A DNA stretch of 64,000 bases from Glo-17 sp964637835. Lineage in GTDB: Bacteria; Krumholzibacteriota; Krumholzibacteriia; LZORAL124-64-63. The notes beneath the pieces were generated by a model, which had not been told where the DNA came from, searched no databases, and was given only the letters and a program-made list of their open reading frames with translations. Positions 14,137-23,669 of the stretch are shown here, one piece after another (the first letter of the stretch is position 1; each line of letters starts with the position of its first letter). The stretch is taken from assembly GCA_964637835.1 (NCBI GenBank), contig CAZWYF010000001.1:138091-202090 (forward strand). Reading direction: 5' to 3'. A program made the position numbers and the translations under genes.

Positions 14137-17100
14137 TGCGGGGCATCATCGCGCTGTCGGTGCGCCGGCCGGTGTCGGTGACCATGGCGGCCATCGCCAT
14201 CGTGGCCTTCGGCTGGGTGGCGCTGCAGCGCCTCTCGGTGGAACTGCTGCCCGACATCAGCTACCCCACCCTGGTGGTCCAGACCGAGTTCCCCGACACC
14301 GCCCCCCAGGAGGTGGAGAACCTGGTCACCCGGCCGGTGGAGGAGGCGGTGGGCGTCCTGCGCGGGTTGACCACCATCCACTCGGTGAGCCGGGCCGGGC
14401 GGTCCGAGGTGACGCTCGAGTTCGACTGGGGCAGCGACATGGGCGAGCTCTCGCTGGAGGTGCGCGAGAAGCTCGACCGCCTGATCCTGCCCGAGGGCGC
14501 CCGCGATCCCCTGGTCCTGCGGTACGACCCCTCTCTCGACCCCATCGTGCGCCTGGCCTTCACCGGCGAGCGGGACCTGACGGTCCTGCGCCACCTGGCC
14601 GACCGCCGCCTCAAGCCCGACCTGGAGACGGTGCCGGGCATCGCCTCGGCCCAGGTCAAGGGCGGCCTGGAGGAGGAGATCCACGTGGCGGTGGACCAGG
14701 AGCGGCTGGCGGCCCTGAACCTCCCGCTGGCCCTGGTGCGCGACGCGGTGGGCGCCGGGAACCTGAACCTCCCCGGCGGCGCCCTCCGCGGCCGCGACGA
14801 GCAGTTCCTGGTCCGCACGGTCAACGAGTACGACGACCCCGCCGAGATCGCCGACATCGTGATCAGCTACCAGGACGGCCGCGCGGTGCGCGTGCGCGAC
14901 GTGGCCGAGGTCACGCGCGGGGCCAGGGAGCGCGAGGAGATCACCCGCACGGGCGGTCGCGAGTCCGTGGAGATCGCCATCTACCGCGAGGGCGACGCCA
15001 ACACCGTCAACGTGGCGCGGGAGCTGCATGCCCGCCTGGCGGAGTGGCGCGATGGCAAGCTGCCCGAGGGTACGCGGCTGGACGTGCTCTTCGACCAGTC
15101 CGTCTTCATCGCCCAGGCCGTCAGCGAGGTGCGCGACGCCGCGCTCATCGGCGGCGTGCTCGCCGTCGTGGTGCTGCTGCTCTTCCTGCGCCACCCGCGC
15201 TCCACCGGCATCATCGCCCTGTCCATCCCGCTGTCGGTGGTGGCCACCTTCATCCTGCTCTACCAGCTGGACATCTCCCTGAATCTCATGTCCCTCGGCG
15301 GCCTCACCCTGGGCATCGGTATGCTGGTGGACAACTCCATCGTGGTGCTCGAGGCCATCGCGCGGCGGCGGCAGCAGGGCCTGGGCCTGGCGGCCGCGGC
15401 GGTGGAGGGCGCCAGCGAGGTGGGCGCCGCGGTGACCGCGTCCACGCTCACCACGGTGGCCGTCTTCCTGCCCATCGTGTTCGTGGAGGGCATCGCCGGC
15501 CAGCTCTTCCGCGACCAGGCCCTGACGGTGACCTTCTCGCTGCTGGCCTCGCTGCTGGTGGCGGTGTCGGTGATCCCCATGCTCAGCGCCGTGGGCGGCG
15601 GCCGTGGCCGCACCGCCGGCGATGCGGGCGTCACGGCGACCAGCGGCGCCGGCGCCGACGACGCGGCCCTGCACGTGGCGGACCGCCGGCCCCTGTTCAC
15701 CCTCGGCCGGATCAGCGCCTTCTACGACCGCCTGCTCACCGGCGCGGTGCGCCGCCGCGTGCTCACCCTGACGGTGGCCTTCGCCCTCTTCGCGGCCAGC
15801 GTCTGGGGCTTCGGCCAGCTGGGCGTCGAGCTGATCCCGGAGATGACCGAGGGCGAGTTCTTCTTCGAGGCCGAGCTGCCCGAGGGGACCAGCCTGGCGG
15901 CCACCGACCGCATCGTCCAGCGCATGGAGGCCGCGGCCGACGCCCAGCCCGGCGTGGCCCTGCAGTTCGCCACCGTCGGCAGCCGCAGCGGGGCCGGCGG
16001 CGTGACCACCAACACCCGCGGCGAGAATCTGGGCCAGCTCAACGTGGTGCTCGCCGACCGCGCCGACGAGCAGCTCGAGCTGCGCACCGCCGAGGCGCTG
16101 CGCGACAGCTTCGCGCGCATCCCGGACCTGCAGGCCCGGTTCGGTCGTCCGGCGTACTTCACGCTCAAGACGCCGGTGGAGGTGGAGCTCTACGGCGAGG
16201 ATCTGGACCTGCTGCGGGACTACTCGCTGGACCTGGCGCGCCGGCTGCAGGGGGTGCCCGGCCTGGCCGACGTGCGCTCCAGCCTCGAGGCCGGCAACCC
16301 GGAGCTGCAGGTGGTCTTCGACCGCGACCGGCTGGCGGCCATGGGCCTGGACATGGCCTCGCTCTCGCAGGCGCTGCAGGACCGGGTCCAGGGCGCCGTG
16401 CCCACCCGCTTCCGCGAGCAGGACCGGCAGATCGACATCCGCGTGCGCAATCGCGAGACCGACCGCGCCAGCCTCGAGGACGTGCGCTCGCTGGTGGTGC
16501 CGGGTCCCGGCGGCGAGCCGCTGCGTCTGGTCACCGTCGCGGACGTGCGTCTGGATCGAGGTCCCGCGGAGGTGCACCGGCTGCAGCAGCAGCGCGCCGC
16601 CGTGGTGTCGGCCAACCTGGACGACCGCGCCCTCGGCGCGGCCATCGCCGACGTGGAGGCCGTGCTCGCGGACGCGACGCCCCCGGAGGGGATCACCGTG
16701 GAGCTGGGCGGCCAGAGCGAGGAGATGGCGGTGAGCTTCGCCAGCCTGCGCTTCGCCCTGGCCCTGGCGGTGTTCCTGGTCTACCTGGTGATGGCGGCCA
16801 CCTTCGAGAGCTTCCTGCACCCGCTGATCGTGCTCTTCACCATCCCGCTGGCGCTGGTGGGCGTGGTGGCCTCGCTGCTGGCCACCGGCACCACGGTGAC
16901 GGTGATCGTGCTCATCGGCGCGGTGATGCTGGTGGGCATCGTGGTCAACAACGCCATCGTGCTCATCGACACCATCAACCGGTACCGCCGTGGCGGCGTG
17001 GAGAAGCGGGAGGCGGTGCTGCGGGCCGGCCACGCCCGGTTGCGGCCCATCCTGATGACCACGGCCACCACGGTGCTCGGCCTGCTGCCCATGGCCATCA

Positions 17101-17309
17101 GCTTCGGGCAGGGCAGCGAGCTGCGCTCGCCGCTGGCGATCACCGTGGCGGGCGGCCTGCTGCTGTCCACCCTGCTGACGCTGGTGGTGATCCCGGCGGC
17201 CTACGCGCTGGTGCCGTCCACGGTACGAGCGGAGGATCCGCTGGACGCGTCCCGCGCGCCGGGGTCGTCCTTGCCGCGCCTCTCGGGACCCGCGCCGGGC
17301 GGCGATTAA
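14136..17309 (+). CDS. RND-family efflux pump, inner-membrane subunit
   Basis: A 1,057-residue AcrB/MdtB-like pump with the standard layout of twelve membrane helices and two large periplasmic loops. TM1 starts at about residue 13 (SVTMAAIAIVAF) and the first loop holds SYPTLVVQTEFP. TM4 carries the proton-relay segment GIGMLVDNSIVVLEAI, and the second half repeats it as GIVVNNAIVLIDTINRYRRGG. A low-complexity stretch (about residues 485-515) lies between the halves. Members export drugs, metals or lipids using the proton gradient; this one groups by pattern with hydrophobe/amphiphile exporters, substrate unknown. It is coupled to the adaptor gene by overlapping stop and start codons. Confidence 0.93.
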   Translation: MRGIIALSVRRPVSVTMAAIAIVAFGWVALQRLSVELLPDISYPTLVVQTEFPDTAPQEVENLVTRPVEEAVGVLRGLTTIHSVSRAGRSEVTLEFDWGSDMGELSLEVREKLDRLILPEGARDPLVLRYDPSLDPIVRLAFTGERDLTVLRHLADRRLKPDLETVPGIASAQVKGGLEEEIHVAVDQERLAALNLPLALVRDAVGAGNLNLPGGALRGRDEQFLVRTVNEYDDPAEIADIVISYQDGRAVRVRDVAEVTRGAREREEITRTGGRESVEIAIYREGDANTVNVARELHARLAEWRDGKLPEGTRLDVLFDQSVFIAQAVSEVRDAALIGGVLAVVVLLLFLRHPRSTGIIALSIPLSVVATFILLYQLDISLNLMSLGGLTLGIGMLVDNSIVVLEAIARRRQQGLGLAAAAVEGASEVGAAVTASTLTTVAVFLPIVFVEGIAGQLFRDQALTVTFSLLASLLVAVSVIPMLSAVGGGRGRTAGDAGVTATSGAGADDAALHVADRRPLFTLGRISAFYDRLLTGAVRRRVLTLTVAFALFAASVWGFGQLGVELIPEMTEGEFFFEAELPEGTSLAATDRIVQRMEAAADAQPGVALQFATVGSRSGAGGVTTNTRGENLGQLNVVLADRADEQLELRTAEALRDSFARIPDLQARFGRPAYFTLKTPVEVELYGEDLDLLRDYSLDLARRLQGVPGLADVRSSLEAGNPELQVVFDRDRLAAMGLDMASLSQALQDRVQGAVPTRFREQDRQIDIRVRNRETDRASLEDVRSLVVPGPGGEPLRLVTVADVRLDRGPAEVHRLQQQRAAVVSANLDDRALGAAIADVEAVLADATPPEGITVELGGQSEEMAVSFASLRFALALAVFLVYLVMAATFESFLHPLIVLFTIPLALVGVVASLLATGTTVTVIVLIGAVMLVGIVVNNAIVLIDTINRYRRGGVEKREAVLRAGHARLRPILMTTATTVLGLLPMAISFGQGSELRSPLAITVAGGLLLSTLLTLVVIPAAYALVPSTVRAEDPLDASRAPGSSLPRLSGPAPGGD

Positions 17310-17396
17310 GGGTTTCCCGGGGTCAAGTCGGGTTCCCTCGCGGTCGATACCGGATCCAGACCGAGCCGATCGCCCCGACCGACGAGGACTCGCCCC

Positions 17397-20300
17397 ATGC
17401 CGTCCCCGCGCTCCCGGCTGGATGCCGGCACGCTCCTGCTGATCATGCTGGCCATGATGGTGGCCAGTCCGGCGTCTGCGCTGGACCCGGAGCAGGGCCT
17501 GCGCCAGTACGGCCTGGACGGCTGGACCTCCCTCGACGGCCTGCCCCAGAACTCCATCCAGGCCATTCACCAGACGCGCGACGGCTACCTCTGGTTCGGC
17601 ACCCAGGAGGGCCTGGTCCGCTTCGACGGCGTGCGCTTCACCGTGTTCGACGGCGGCAACACGCCGGCGTTCGTGCACGACGACGTCCAGGATCTGGCCG
17701 AGACCGCCGACGGCAGCCTGTGGATCGCCACCTATGGCGGTGGCCTGTTGCGTCGCCACGAGGGCCGGTTCACCAGCGTGGCCGGCGCGGCCGGCGCCGA
17801 CGGCGCCGACGGCCTGCCCGCCACCGCCAGCGTCATGGCCCTGGCCGTGGGCCCCACCGGGACCCTCTGGATCGGTACGCTGGACGCCGGACTCTTCCGC
17901 TGGCGGGACGGGCGCCTCGAGCGCGTCCCCGTGCCGGCCGACCATGCCGAAGCCGGGATCCTCGCCGTGGCGGAGGACCTCCACGGCACGCTCTGGCTGG
18001 GGACCCACCAGGGCCTGGCCCGCTGCTGGGAGGGCCGCTGGGGCGCCGTCCCCCTGCCGCCCACCGCGGGACATCATTCCATCTGGGCGCTGCACCTCGA
18101 TGCCGACGGCACGCTCTGGACCGCGGCCGGCTCCCTGCTGCTCGCCTGGCAGGGCGAGGGATTCCGCGCCTTCCCCGCGCCGGTGGACCGGCCCTGGGAT
18201 TACGTCTGCGCGATCCTGCGGGACGCGGCCGGCAGCCTCTGGCTGGGCACCTACAACGGCGGGCTGATCCGGCGCCGGAACGACCGCTTCGAGGTCCTCG
18301 ACCAGGCCGACGGCCTGGGGGGCGACTCGGTCTCCGCCCTCTGCCAGGACCGCGAGGGCTCGCTCTGGGTGGGCACCTTCCATGGCGGCCTCAACCGGCT
18401 GCACGACACGCCGTTCCGGGCCATCGACACCGCCGCCGGGCTGCCCGGCGACCACGTGCGCGCCGCCCTCCGCGCCCGTGACGGCGCGCTGTGGGTGGGG
18501 CTGGATTCCGAGGGCCTGGTGCGGCGCGGCGCGGACGGCGGGCAGCGGCAGTGGCGCCTGGCCGACGGCCTGCCCGGCGCCACGGTGCACGCCCTGGCCG
18601 AGGGGCCCGACGGCAGCATGTGGGCCGGCACCGACCGCGGACTGGTCCACCTCACCGCCGGCGGCCTCGCGGTGCTCGATACCCGCCACGGCCTCTCGCA
18701 CGACGCCGTGCGCGGCCTCCACGTGGACCGCGAGGGCCGGGTCTGGGTGGGCACCAAGGGCGGTGGCGCCTGCGTGGTCGACGGTGACCGCGTGGAGGCC
18801 TTCGGCCCGGAGGCCGGCCTGCCCTCCACCATCGTCCGCTGGATCACCGAGGACGCGGCGGGGCGCATCTGGCTGGGAACCGAGTCCGGCGTGGTCCGCC
18901 GCGACGGCGAGGGCCGGTTCGAGCCCGTGGCGCCGGGCCAGGGGCTCGAGACATGCTACGTGGTGAGCATCTACCCCGATGACGACGGCGTGGTCTGGCT
19001 CGGCACCTACGGCAACGGGCTGGTGCGCGTGGAGGACGACCGGGTGGACATCCTCGACACCTCCGACGGCCTCTTCGAGGACGCCATCTATGCCGTGGTG
19101 GAGGATACCCGGGGTCGTCTCTGGCTGCCCTGCAACCGGGGCATCTTCGGCCTCGGCAAGGACCAGATCGCGGCCTACCTCGCCGGAGAGACCCGGCGGC
19201 TCGAGCCCCTGGTGCTCGGCCCCCAGCACGGCATGCCGGGCACCGAGTGCAACGGCGGCTCGCAGCCCTCGTCCTGGCGCGATCCCGACGGGCAGATCGC
19301 CTTCGCCACCAACGGCGGCCTGGCCGTGTTCGATCCCGCCGACGTGGGGCTCTGCGACCGGGCGCCGGAGGTGGTGATCGAGGAGGTCATCGCCGACCAC
19401 CGCCTCGTCGCGGGGAGCGACCTGCAGGCCATCCCGCCGGGCCGGCGCGACCTGGAGATCCGCTACACCGGCCTGCACTTCCACGACCCCCGGGGCATCC
19501 GATTCCGCTACCGGCTCGAGGGCTACGACGCCGACTGGGTCGACGCCGGTCCCCGGCGCCGCGCGTATTACACCAACCTGCCGCCCGGCCACTACACCTT
19601 CCGCGTGCGGGCGGCCAACTCCGACGGGCTGTGGAGCGAGCAGCCCACGGCCCTGCGTTTCCATCTCGAGCCCGCGTTCCACGAGACCGGCGCCTTCCGT
19701 TCGCTGGTGCTGGTGGCGGTGATGCTCGGCGTGCTGGGGGTCTGGCGCTGGCGCGAGGGGGAGGCCGCCCGGCAGCGGCAGGCCCTGCAGGTCCAGGTGG
19801 CCGAGAAGACGCGCGAGCTGGCCGCGGCCAAGGAGGCCGCCGACGCGGCCAAGGAGGCCGCCGACGCGGCCAACGCGGCCAAGAGCGCGTTCCTGGCCAA
19901 CATGAGCCACGAGATCCGTACCCCCATGAACGCGGTGATCGGGATGACCGACCTGCTGCGCGACACGCCCCTGGAGCCCGGCCAGCGCGAATCGCTGGAG
20001 ATCGTGCGGTCGTCGGCACGGGGCCTGCTTTCGCTCCTGAACGACATCCTCGACTTCTCCAAGATCGAGGCCGGCAAGCTGGAACTCGAGCGGACGCCCT
20101 TCGAGATCCGCGAGGTCCTGGACGACGCCCTGCGGACGCTGGTCCTGCGGGCCGACGAGAAGGGACTGGATCTCTGCGGCCGCGTGGCGCCGGACGTGCC
20201 GGTGATGCTCGGCGGCGACGCCATGCGGCTGCGCCAGGTCCTGATGAACCTCCTGGGCAACGCCATCAAGTTCACCGAGGAGGGCGAGGTGAGCGTGGAG

Positions 20301-21470
20301 GTCGCCGCCGCCGCCCGTGGCGACCACGACCTGGAGCTGTCGGTGGCCGTGCGCGACACCGGCATCGGCATGACCGGCGAGCAGCAGGAACGGATCTTCG
20401 CGCCCTTCACCCAGGCCGACACCTCGGTCACGCGCCGCCACGGCGGCACCGGGCTGGGGCTGGCCATCAGCCGCCGGCTGGTCGACCTCTTCGGTGGCCG
20501 GCTGGCGGTGGACAGCACGCCCGGCCTGGGGACGGAGTTCCGCTTCACCGCGGTGCTGGAACGCGTGCTGGCCGCGGACGGCCAGGCCGAGCCCGGTCCG
20601 GAGGACCGCCTGGCCGGCCGGCGCGTCATGGTGATCGACGGCAACCGCCGGCACGGCGAGCGGCTGGCCGAGATCTGCCGCCGCTGGGACATGGAGCCGG
20701 ACCTCTGCACCACCACGGGCGGCGCCCAGCTGCGGCTGGAGCAGGGCCGCCGCAGTGGTCGTCCCCACGATCTGGTGCTCTGCGAGTACGACCCGCCGGG
20801 GCGCTGCCCGGGGCATCTGGAGGGGGTGGACGAGGGCGCGGCGCCGGCGATCTGCGTCCATGCCCGCTTCGGCCAGCTCTCGGCCGCACGGGAGGCCGCC
20901 GCCGCGGGCCAGCCCGTGATCCTCAAGCCGGTCAAGCAGGCGGAGCTGCTGTCCCAGCTACGAGGGCTGCTGGGGGCGGGATCGCCGGACACGCGCGCGT
21001 GCGCCACGCCGGTCGCGGCGCCCGGCGACGATGGGCCGGTCGGTGCGCCGCGACGCCTGCTGGTGGCGGAAGACAACCCGGTCAACCAGGTGGTGATCCA
21101 GCGGTTGCTGGCCCGCGACGGCCACGACGTGAGCCTGGTGGCGGACGGCGCCGCGGCCGTGGCGGCGCTGACCGCCGCGGACGCCGCCTTCGATCTGGTG
21201 CTCATGGACCTGCAGATGCCCGAGCTGGACGGCCTGGAGGCCACCCGGTCGCTGCGCGAGCACGAGGATCGCACGGGCTGCCCGCGCACGCCGGTGATCA
21301 TGCTCACCGCCTGCGCCATGGTGGGCGACCGCGAGCGCTGCCTGGCCGCCGGTGCGGACGACCACGTCACCAAGCCCGTGGACATCGCCGAGCTGCGCCG
21401 GTCGATGGATCGGCTGGTCGGCGCCGACCGGCGCCGCGATCAGCGCACCAGCGACAGCTTGCCCGTCTGA
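17397..21470 (+). CDS. Hybrid sensor histidine kinase: beta-propeller, Y_Y_Y, kinase, two receivers
   Basis: A 1,357-residue one-protein two-component system. After a signal-like segment (about 1-30) come repeated blades with W(L/V)GT and EDxxGxLW motifs (about 40-690, the two-component propeller), a Y_Y_Y domain (about 690-765), one membrane segment (about 770-785) and a coiled coil containing a repeated AAKEAADA unit. The HisKA domain has the phosphoacceptor His838 in NMSHEIRTP; the HATPase has NLLGNAIKF, DTGIGM and GGTGLGLAIS. The first receiver (about 1075-1190) is degenerate: the acceptor position reads CEYD. The second is complete, with AEDNPVN and Asp1271 in LMDLQMPELDG. This design usually senses saccharides in FCB bacteria, but no output DNA-binding domain is present. 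Its 3' end overlaps the convergent beta-helix gene by 31 bases. Confidence 0.93.
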   Translation: MPSPRSRLDAGTLLLIMLAMMVASPASALDPEQGLRQYGLDGWTSLDGLPQNSIQAIHQTRDGYLWFGTQEGLVRFDGVRFTVFDGGNTPAFVHDDVQDLAETADGSLWIATYGGGLLRRHEGRFTSVAGAAGADGADGLPATASVMALAVGPTGTLWIGTLDAGLFRWRDGRLERVPVPADHAEAGILAVAEDLHGTLWLGTHQGLARCWEGRWGAVPLPPTAGHHSIWALHLDADGTLWTAAGSLLLAWQGEGFRAFPAPVDRPWDYVCAILRDAAGSLWLGTYNGGLIRRRNDRFEVLDQADGLGGDSVSALCQDREGSLWVGTFHGGLNRLHDTPFRAIDTAAGLPGDHVRAALRARDGALWVGLDSEGLVRRGADGGQRQWRLADGLPGATVHALAEGPDGSMWAGTDRGLVHLTAGGLAVLDTRHGLSHDAVRGLHVDREGRVWVGTKGGGACVVDGDRVEAFGPEAGLPSTIVRWITEDAAGRIWLGTESGVVRRDGEGRFEPVAPGQGLETCYVVSIYPDDDGVVWLGTYGNGLVRVEDDRVDILDTSDGLFEDAIYAVVEDTRGRLWLPCNRGIFGLGKDQIAAYLAGETRRLEPLVLGPQHGMPGTECNGGSQPSSWRDPDGQIAFATNGGLAVFDPADVGLCDRAPEVVIEEVIADHRLVAGSDLQAIPPGRRDLEIRYTGLHFHDPRGIRFRYRLEGYDADWVDAGPRRRAYYTNLPPGHYTFRVRAANSDGLWSEQPTALRFHLEPAFHETGAFRSLVLVAVMLGVLGVWRWREGEAARQRQALQVQVAEKTRELAAAKEAADAAKEAADAANAAKSAFLANMSHEIRTPMNAVIGMTDLLRDTPLEPGQRESLEIVRSSARGLLSLLNDILDFSKIEAGKLELERTPFEIREVLDDALRTLVLRADEKGLDLCGRVAPDVPVMLGGDAMRLRQVLMNLLGNAIKFTEEGEVSVEVAAAARGDHDLELSVAVRDTGIGMTGEQQERIFAPFTQADTSVTRRHGGTGLGLAISRRLVDLFGGRLAVDSTPGLGTEFRFTAVLERVLAADGQAEPGPEDRLAGRRVMVIDGNRRHGERLAEICRRWDMEPDLCTTTGGAQLRLEQGRRSGRPHDLVLCEYDPPGRCPGHLEGVDEGAAPAICVHARFGQLSAAREAAAAGQPVILKPVKQAELLSQLRGLLGAGSPDTRACATPVAAPGDDGPVGAPRRLLVAEDNPVNQVVIQRLLARDGHDVSLVADGAAAVAALTAADAAFDLVLMDLQMPELDGLEATRSLREHEDRTGCPRTPVIMLTACAMVGDRERCLAAGADDHVTKPVDIAELRRSMDRLVGADRRRDQRTSDSLPV

Positions 21471-22957
21471 ACCTCCCCGCCGGCCACCACCCGGTAGAAG
21501 TAGACCCCGCTGCCCAGGGCGCGGCCCTGCCGGTCGGTGCCGTCCCAGACCAGCGCGTGCCGTCCCGCGGCGCGCTCGCCGCTGGCCAGGGTGCGGAGGG
21601 CGCGGCCGGCCACGTCGTGCACCGTGACCTGGACCGGGCGGTCGGCCCCGAGGGTGAAGGCCACCGTCACGCGGGGGTTGAAGGGATTGGGATGGGCGGT
21701 GACGCCCTGCAGGATGGCGGCGGGCACGCCGGGGGCGGCGACGCTGGTCAGCCAGGGGTCGTAGGTGACCAGGCCGAGCGAGCCCTGGTCGGGCTGGTGG
21801 AAGATGGCGTCCTCCACGCCCTGGGCGTCGGCCGTGCCCCACCAGTTGCCCTGGGCCATCTGCGGCAGGGGCGTGTTGTTGTAGAAGCCATAGACCTGGC
21901 CGCCCAGGCCGTTGTCGAGGATCTGGTTGCCGCCGTCGTCGCCGGGGAAGTCGTTGACCAGGTCGCCCAGGTTGGGCTGGCCGCCGTTGATGGCCGCCAC
22001 GCCGTACCAGTGCCCGGTGATGACGTTGCTGGTGACGATGGGGGCGTTGTCGCCGTTGCAGGCGATGCCGAAGCCCCAGTTCACGTTGTCGGGGTGGATG
22101 GTGTTGTCGGTGATGGTGTTGCCGGTGATGGTGGGGTTGGCGCCCATGGAGTAGCAGAGGATGCCATAGCCGCAGCCGGCGATGGTGTTGCCCTCGATCA
22201 GGGCGCTGCTGCTGTTCCAGATCGAGATGCCGCCGCTCATGTGGTTGCCGCTGCCCAGGATGGTGTTGCCCTGGATGTGCGGCGAGTTGACGCCCTGCAG
22301 GCCCACGCTGATGTAGGGGTAGGGCGAGCTGTTCTCCACGTTGTTGTTCTCGAAGTGGCCGTCGCGGATGGTGGGCGAGGCCGTCAGGGTCAGGTTCACG
22401 GTGCGTTGCTGGTTGTCGGTGAAGGTGCAGCCGAGGATGGAGCCATCGCCGGCGGAGATGTCCAGGGCCTTGCTGGCGCTGTGGTGCAGGTGGCAGTTCT
22501 CCAGCCAGACGTTGGCCCCGAAGACGTCGACGGCGATGTCGGCCCAGCCGATCTCGGCGTGGACCACGTGGAAGACCGAACTGGCGTCGGTGTCACGGTA
22601 ATCCAGGCCGCGCCAGGCGCCCGGGGTCTCGACGGCCGGTCGGAAGACCACCGGTTCGAGGGTGGTGCCCTCCACCAGGAACAGGCCGTTGACCTCGATC
22701 CCGATCTGGCCGGTGGTGTCCTGGAAGATCAGGGTGTTGCCGGCCGTGATGGTCAGGCGGTCGCCGGGGGAGATGATCAGCGACTCGTGGACCTCGTAGG
22801 TGCCGTCGCCGCCGGTGACGGCGCCGGCGGACTGGGCGACCAGGTCGTCCAGCTCCCACGCCACGCCGGTGCCCGGGGTGGCGTAGTCGGCCAGGGCGGG
22901 CAGGGCGGACAGCAGCGGCCACAGGGCCGCGCAGAGGAGGCGAACAGGGGTGCGCAT
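21440..22957 (-). CDS. Secreted right-handed beta-helix protein with FlgD-like C-terminal domain
   Basis: A 505-residue secreted protein. The ATG at 22957 follows GGGAG and a signal peptide ending ALA-D. Residues about 60-400 are a parallel beta-helix of the NosD/pectate-lyase-like type, with recurring N-x-I-x-x-N/G motifs such as IEGNTIAG, ITGNTITDN and ISVGLQGVN. The last 85 residues form a FlgD Ig-like domain: HPNPFNPRVTVAF, VTVHDVAGRALRTL and GSGVYFYRV. This tail is common in secreted proteins of FCB-type bacteria and is thought to serve sorting or surface attachment. No catalytic residues can be assigned, so polysaccharide binding or lysis is only a guess. It is paralogous in design to the protein at 49481-51265. 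Confidence 0.85.
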   Translation of the reverse strand: MRTPVRLLCAALWPLLSALPALADYATPGTGVAWELDDLVAQSAGAVTGGDGTYEVHESLIISPGDRLTITAGNTLIFQDTTGQIGIEVNGLFLVEGTTLEPVVFRPAVETPGAWRGLDYRDTDASSVFHVVHAEIGWADIAVDVFGANVWLENCHLHHSASKALDISAGDGSILGCTFTDNQQRTVNLTLTASPTIRDGHFENNNVENSSPYPYISVGLQGVNSPHIQGNTILGSGNHMSGGISIWNSSSALIEGNTIAGCGYGILCYSMGANPTITGNTITDNTIHPDNVNWGFGIACNGDNAPIVTSNVITGHWYGVAAINGGQPNLGDLVNDFPGDDGGNQILDNGLGGQVYGFYNNTPLPQMAQGNWWGTADAQGVEDAIFHQPDQGSLGLVTYDPWLTSVAAPGVPAAILQGVTAHPNPFNPRVTVAFTLGADRPVQVTVHDVAGRALRTLASGERAAGRHALVWDGTDRQGRALGSGVYFYRVVAGGEVQTGKLSLVR

Positions 22958-23055
22958 GGTGGACTCCCGGGCTGGAGGGTGGCCGCGCGGGTGCGCGCGG
23001 CGCGGATCCTGGCTTCCCGGTCATCATAACACGGCCGGCGGGGTGTGGGCGAGGC

Positions 23056-23084
23056 TTGCCGCGGGCGGCCCGACGCTCTAGGTT
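23056..23084 (+). promoter_or_regulatory. Promoter of the FKBP gene, TTGCCG-N17-TAGGTT
   Basis: TTGCCG (23056-23061) and TAGGTT (23079-23084) are 17 bases apart. The predicted start near 23091 gives a leader of about 83 bases before the ATG at 23174. Confidence 0.45.
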
Positions 23085-23173
23085 GGGTTCACGACGATCG
23101 GGGCGCGGGAAACCTCGCGGGTTCCCGCGCTCCGCCTTCCATTCCCGCGAGAGACGACCGGGAGGGTGACCCC

Positions 23174-23617
23174 ATGGCCACCGCCAAGCAAGGCGACCGC
23201 GTCAAGATCCACTACACGGGCCGCCTGCCGGACGGTCGCGTGTTCGATACCAGCCGCGAGCGCGAGCCCCTGGAATTCGAGGCCGGCAGCGGCGACGTGA
23301 TCCCCGGCATCAGCCATGCCGTGGTGGGCATGGACGAGGGTGTCGAGCGCACCATCACCGTGGCGCCCGAGGACGCCTTCGGACCCCGCAACGAGGCCAT
23401 GATCCAGGAGGTGCCTCGCGACGCCCTGCCCGAGGACGTGAACGTGGGCGAGCCCCTGCGGGCCAAGGCCGGTGACCAGGAGGTCCAGGTGTGGGTGGCC
23501 GAGCTGGGTGACGAGAAGGCCGTGATCGACGGCAATCACCCGCTCGCCGGCCAGACCCTGGAGTTCGACGTGGAGCTGGTGGAGGTGGATCCGGGCAGCC
23601 GGATCATCGAGCCCTGA
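23174..23617 (+). CDS. FKBP-type peptidyl-prolyl isomerase (SlyD-like)
   Basis: A 147-residue FKBP-type isomerase that speeds cis-trans isomerisation of prolyl bonds during folding. The ATG at 23174 has GGGAGGGTG upstream. The FKBP core is split: HYTGRLPDGRVFDTS (about 12-27), then the insert-in-flap domain typical of SlyD (about 70-120), then HPLAGQTLEFDVELV (about 121-136). ISHAVVGMDEGVE and VAPEDAFGPRNE are the matching flap residues. There is no histidine-rich metal-binding tail as in E. coli SlyD. No signal peptide, so it acts in the cytoplasm. It stands alone between convergent or divergent neighbours. Confidence 0.92.
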   Translation: MATAKQGDRVKIHYTGRLPDGRVFDTSREREPLEFEAGSGDVIPGISHAVVGMDEGVERTITVAPEDAFGPRNEAMIQEVPRDALPEDVNVGEPLRAKAGDQEVQVWVAELGDEKAVIDGNHPLAGQTLEFDVELVEVDPGSRIIEP

Positions 23618-23669
23618 TCCGCCGCGGCCCGGCGGGTCGGCCGCCGCCAGGCGCTGGTCCGCGGTGCGC

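Noticed and set aside
13479..20861. A minus-strand open frame of 2,460 codons
   Set aside because: It lies opposite the RND and hybrid kinase genes and is low-complexity His/Gln/Gly-rich; it is an antisense shadow caused by high G+C.
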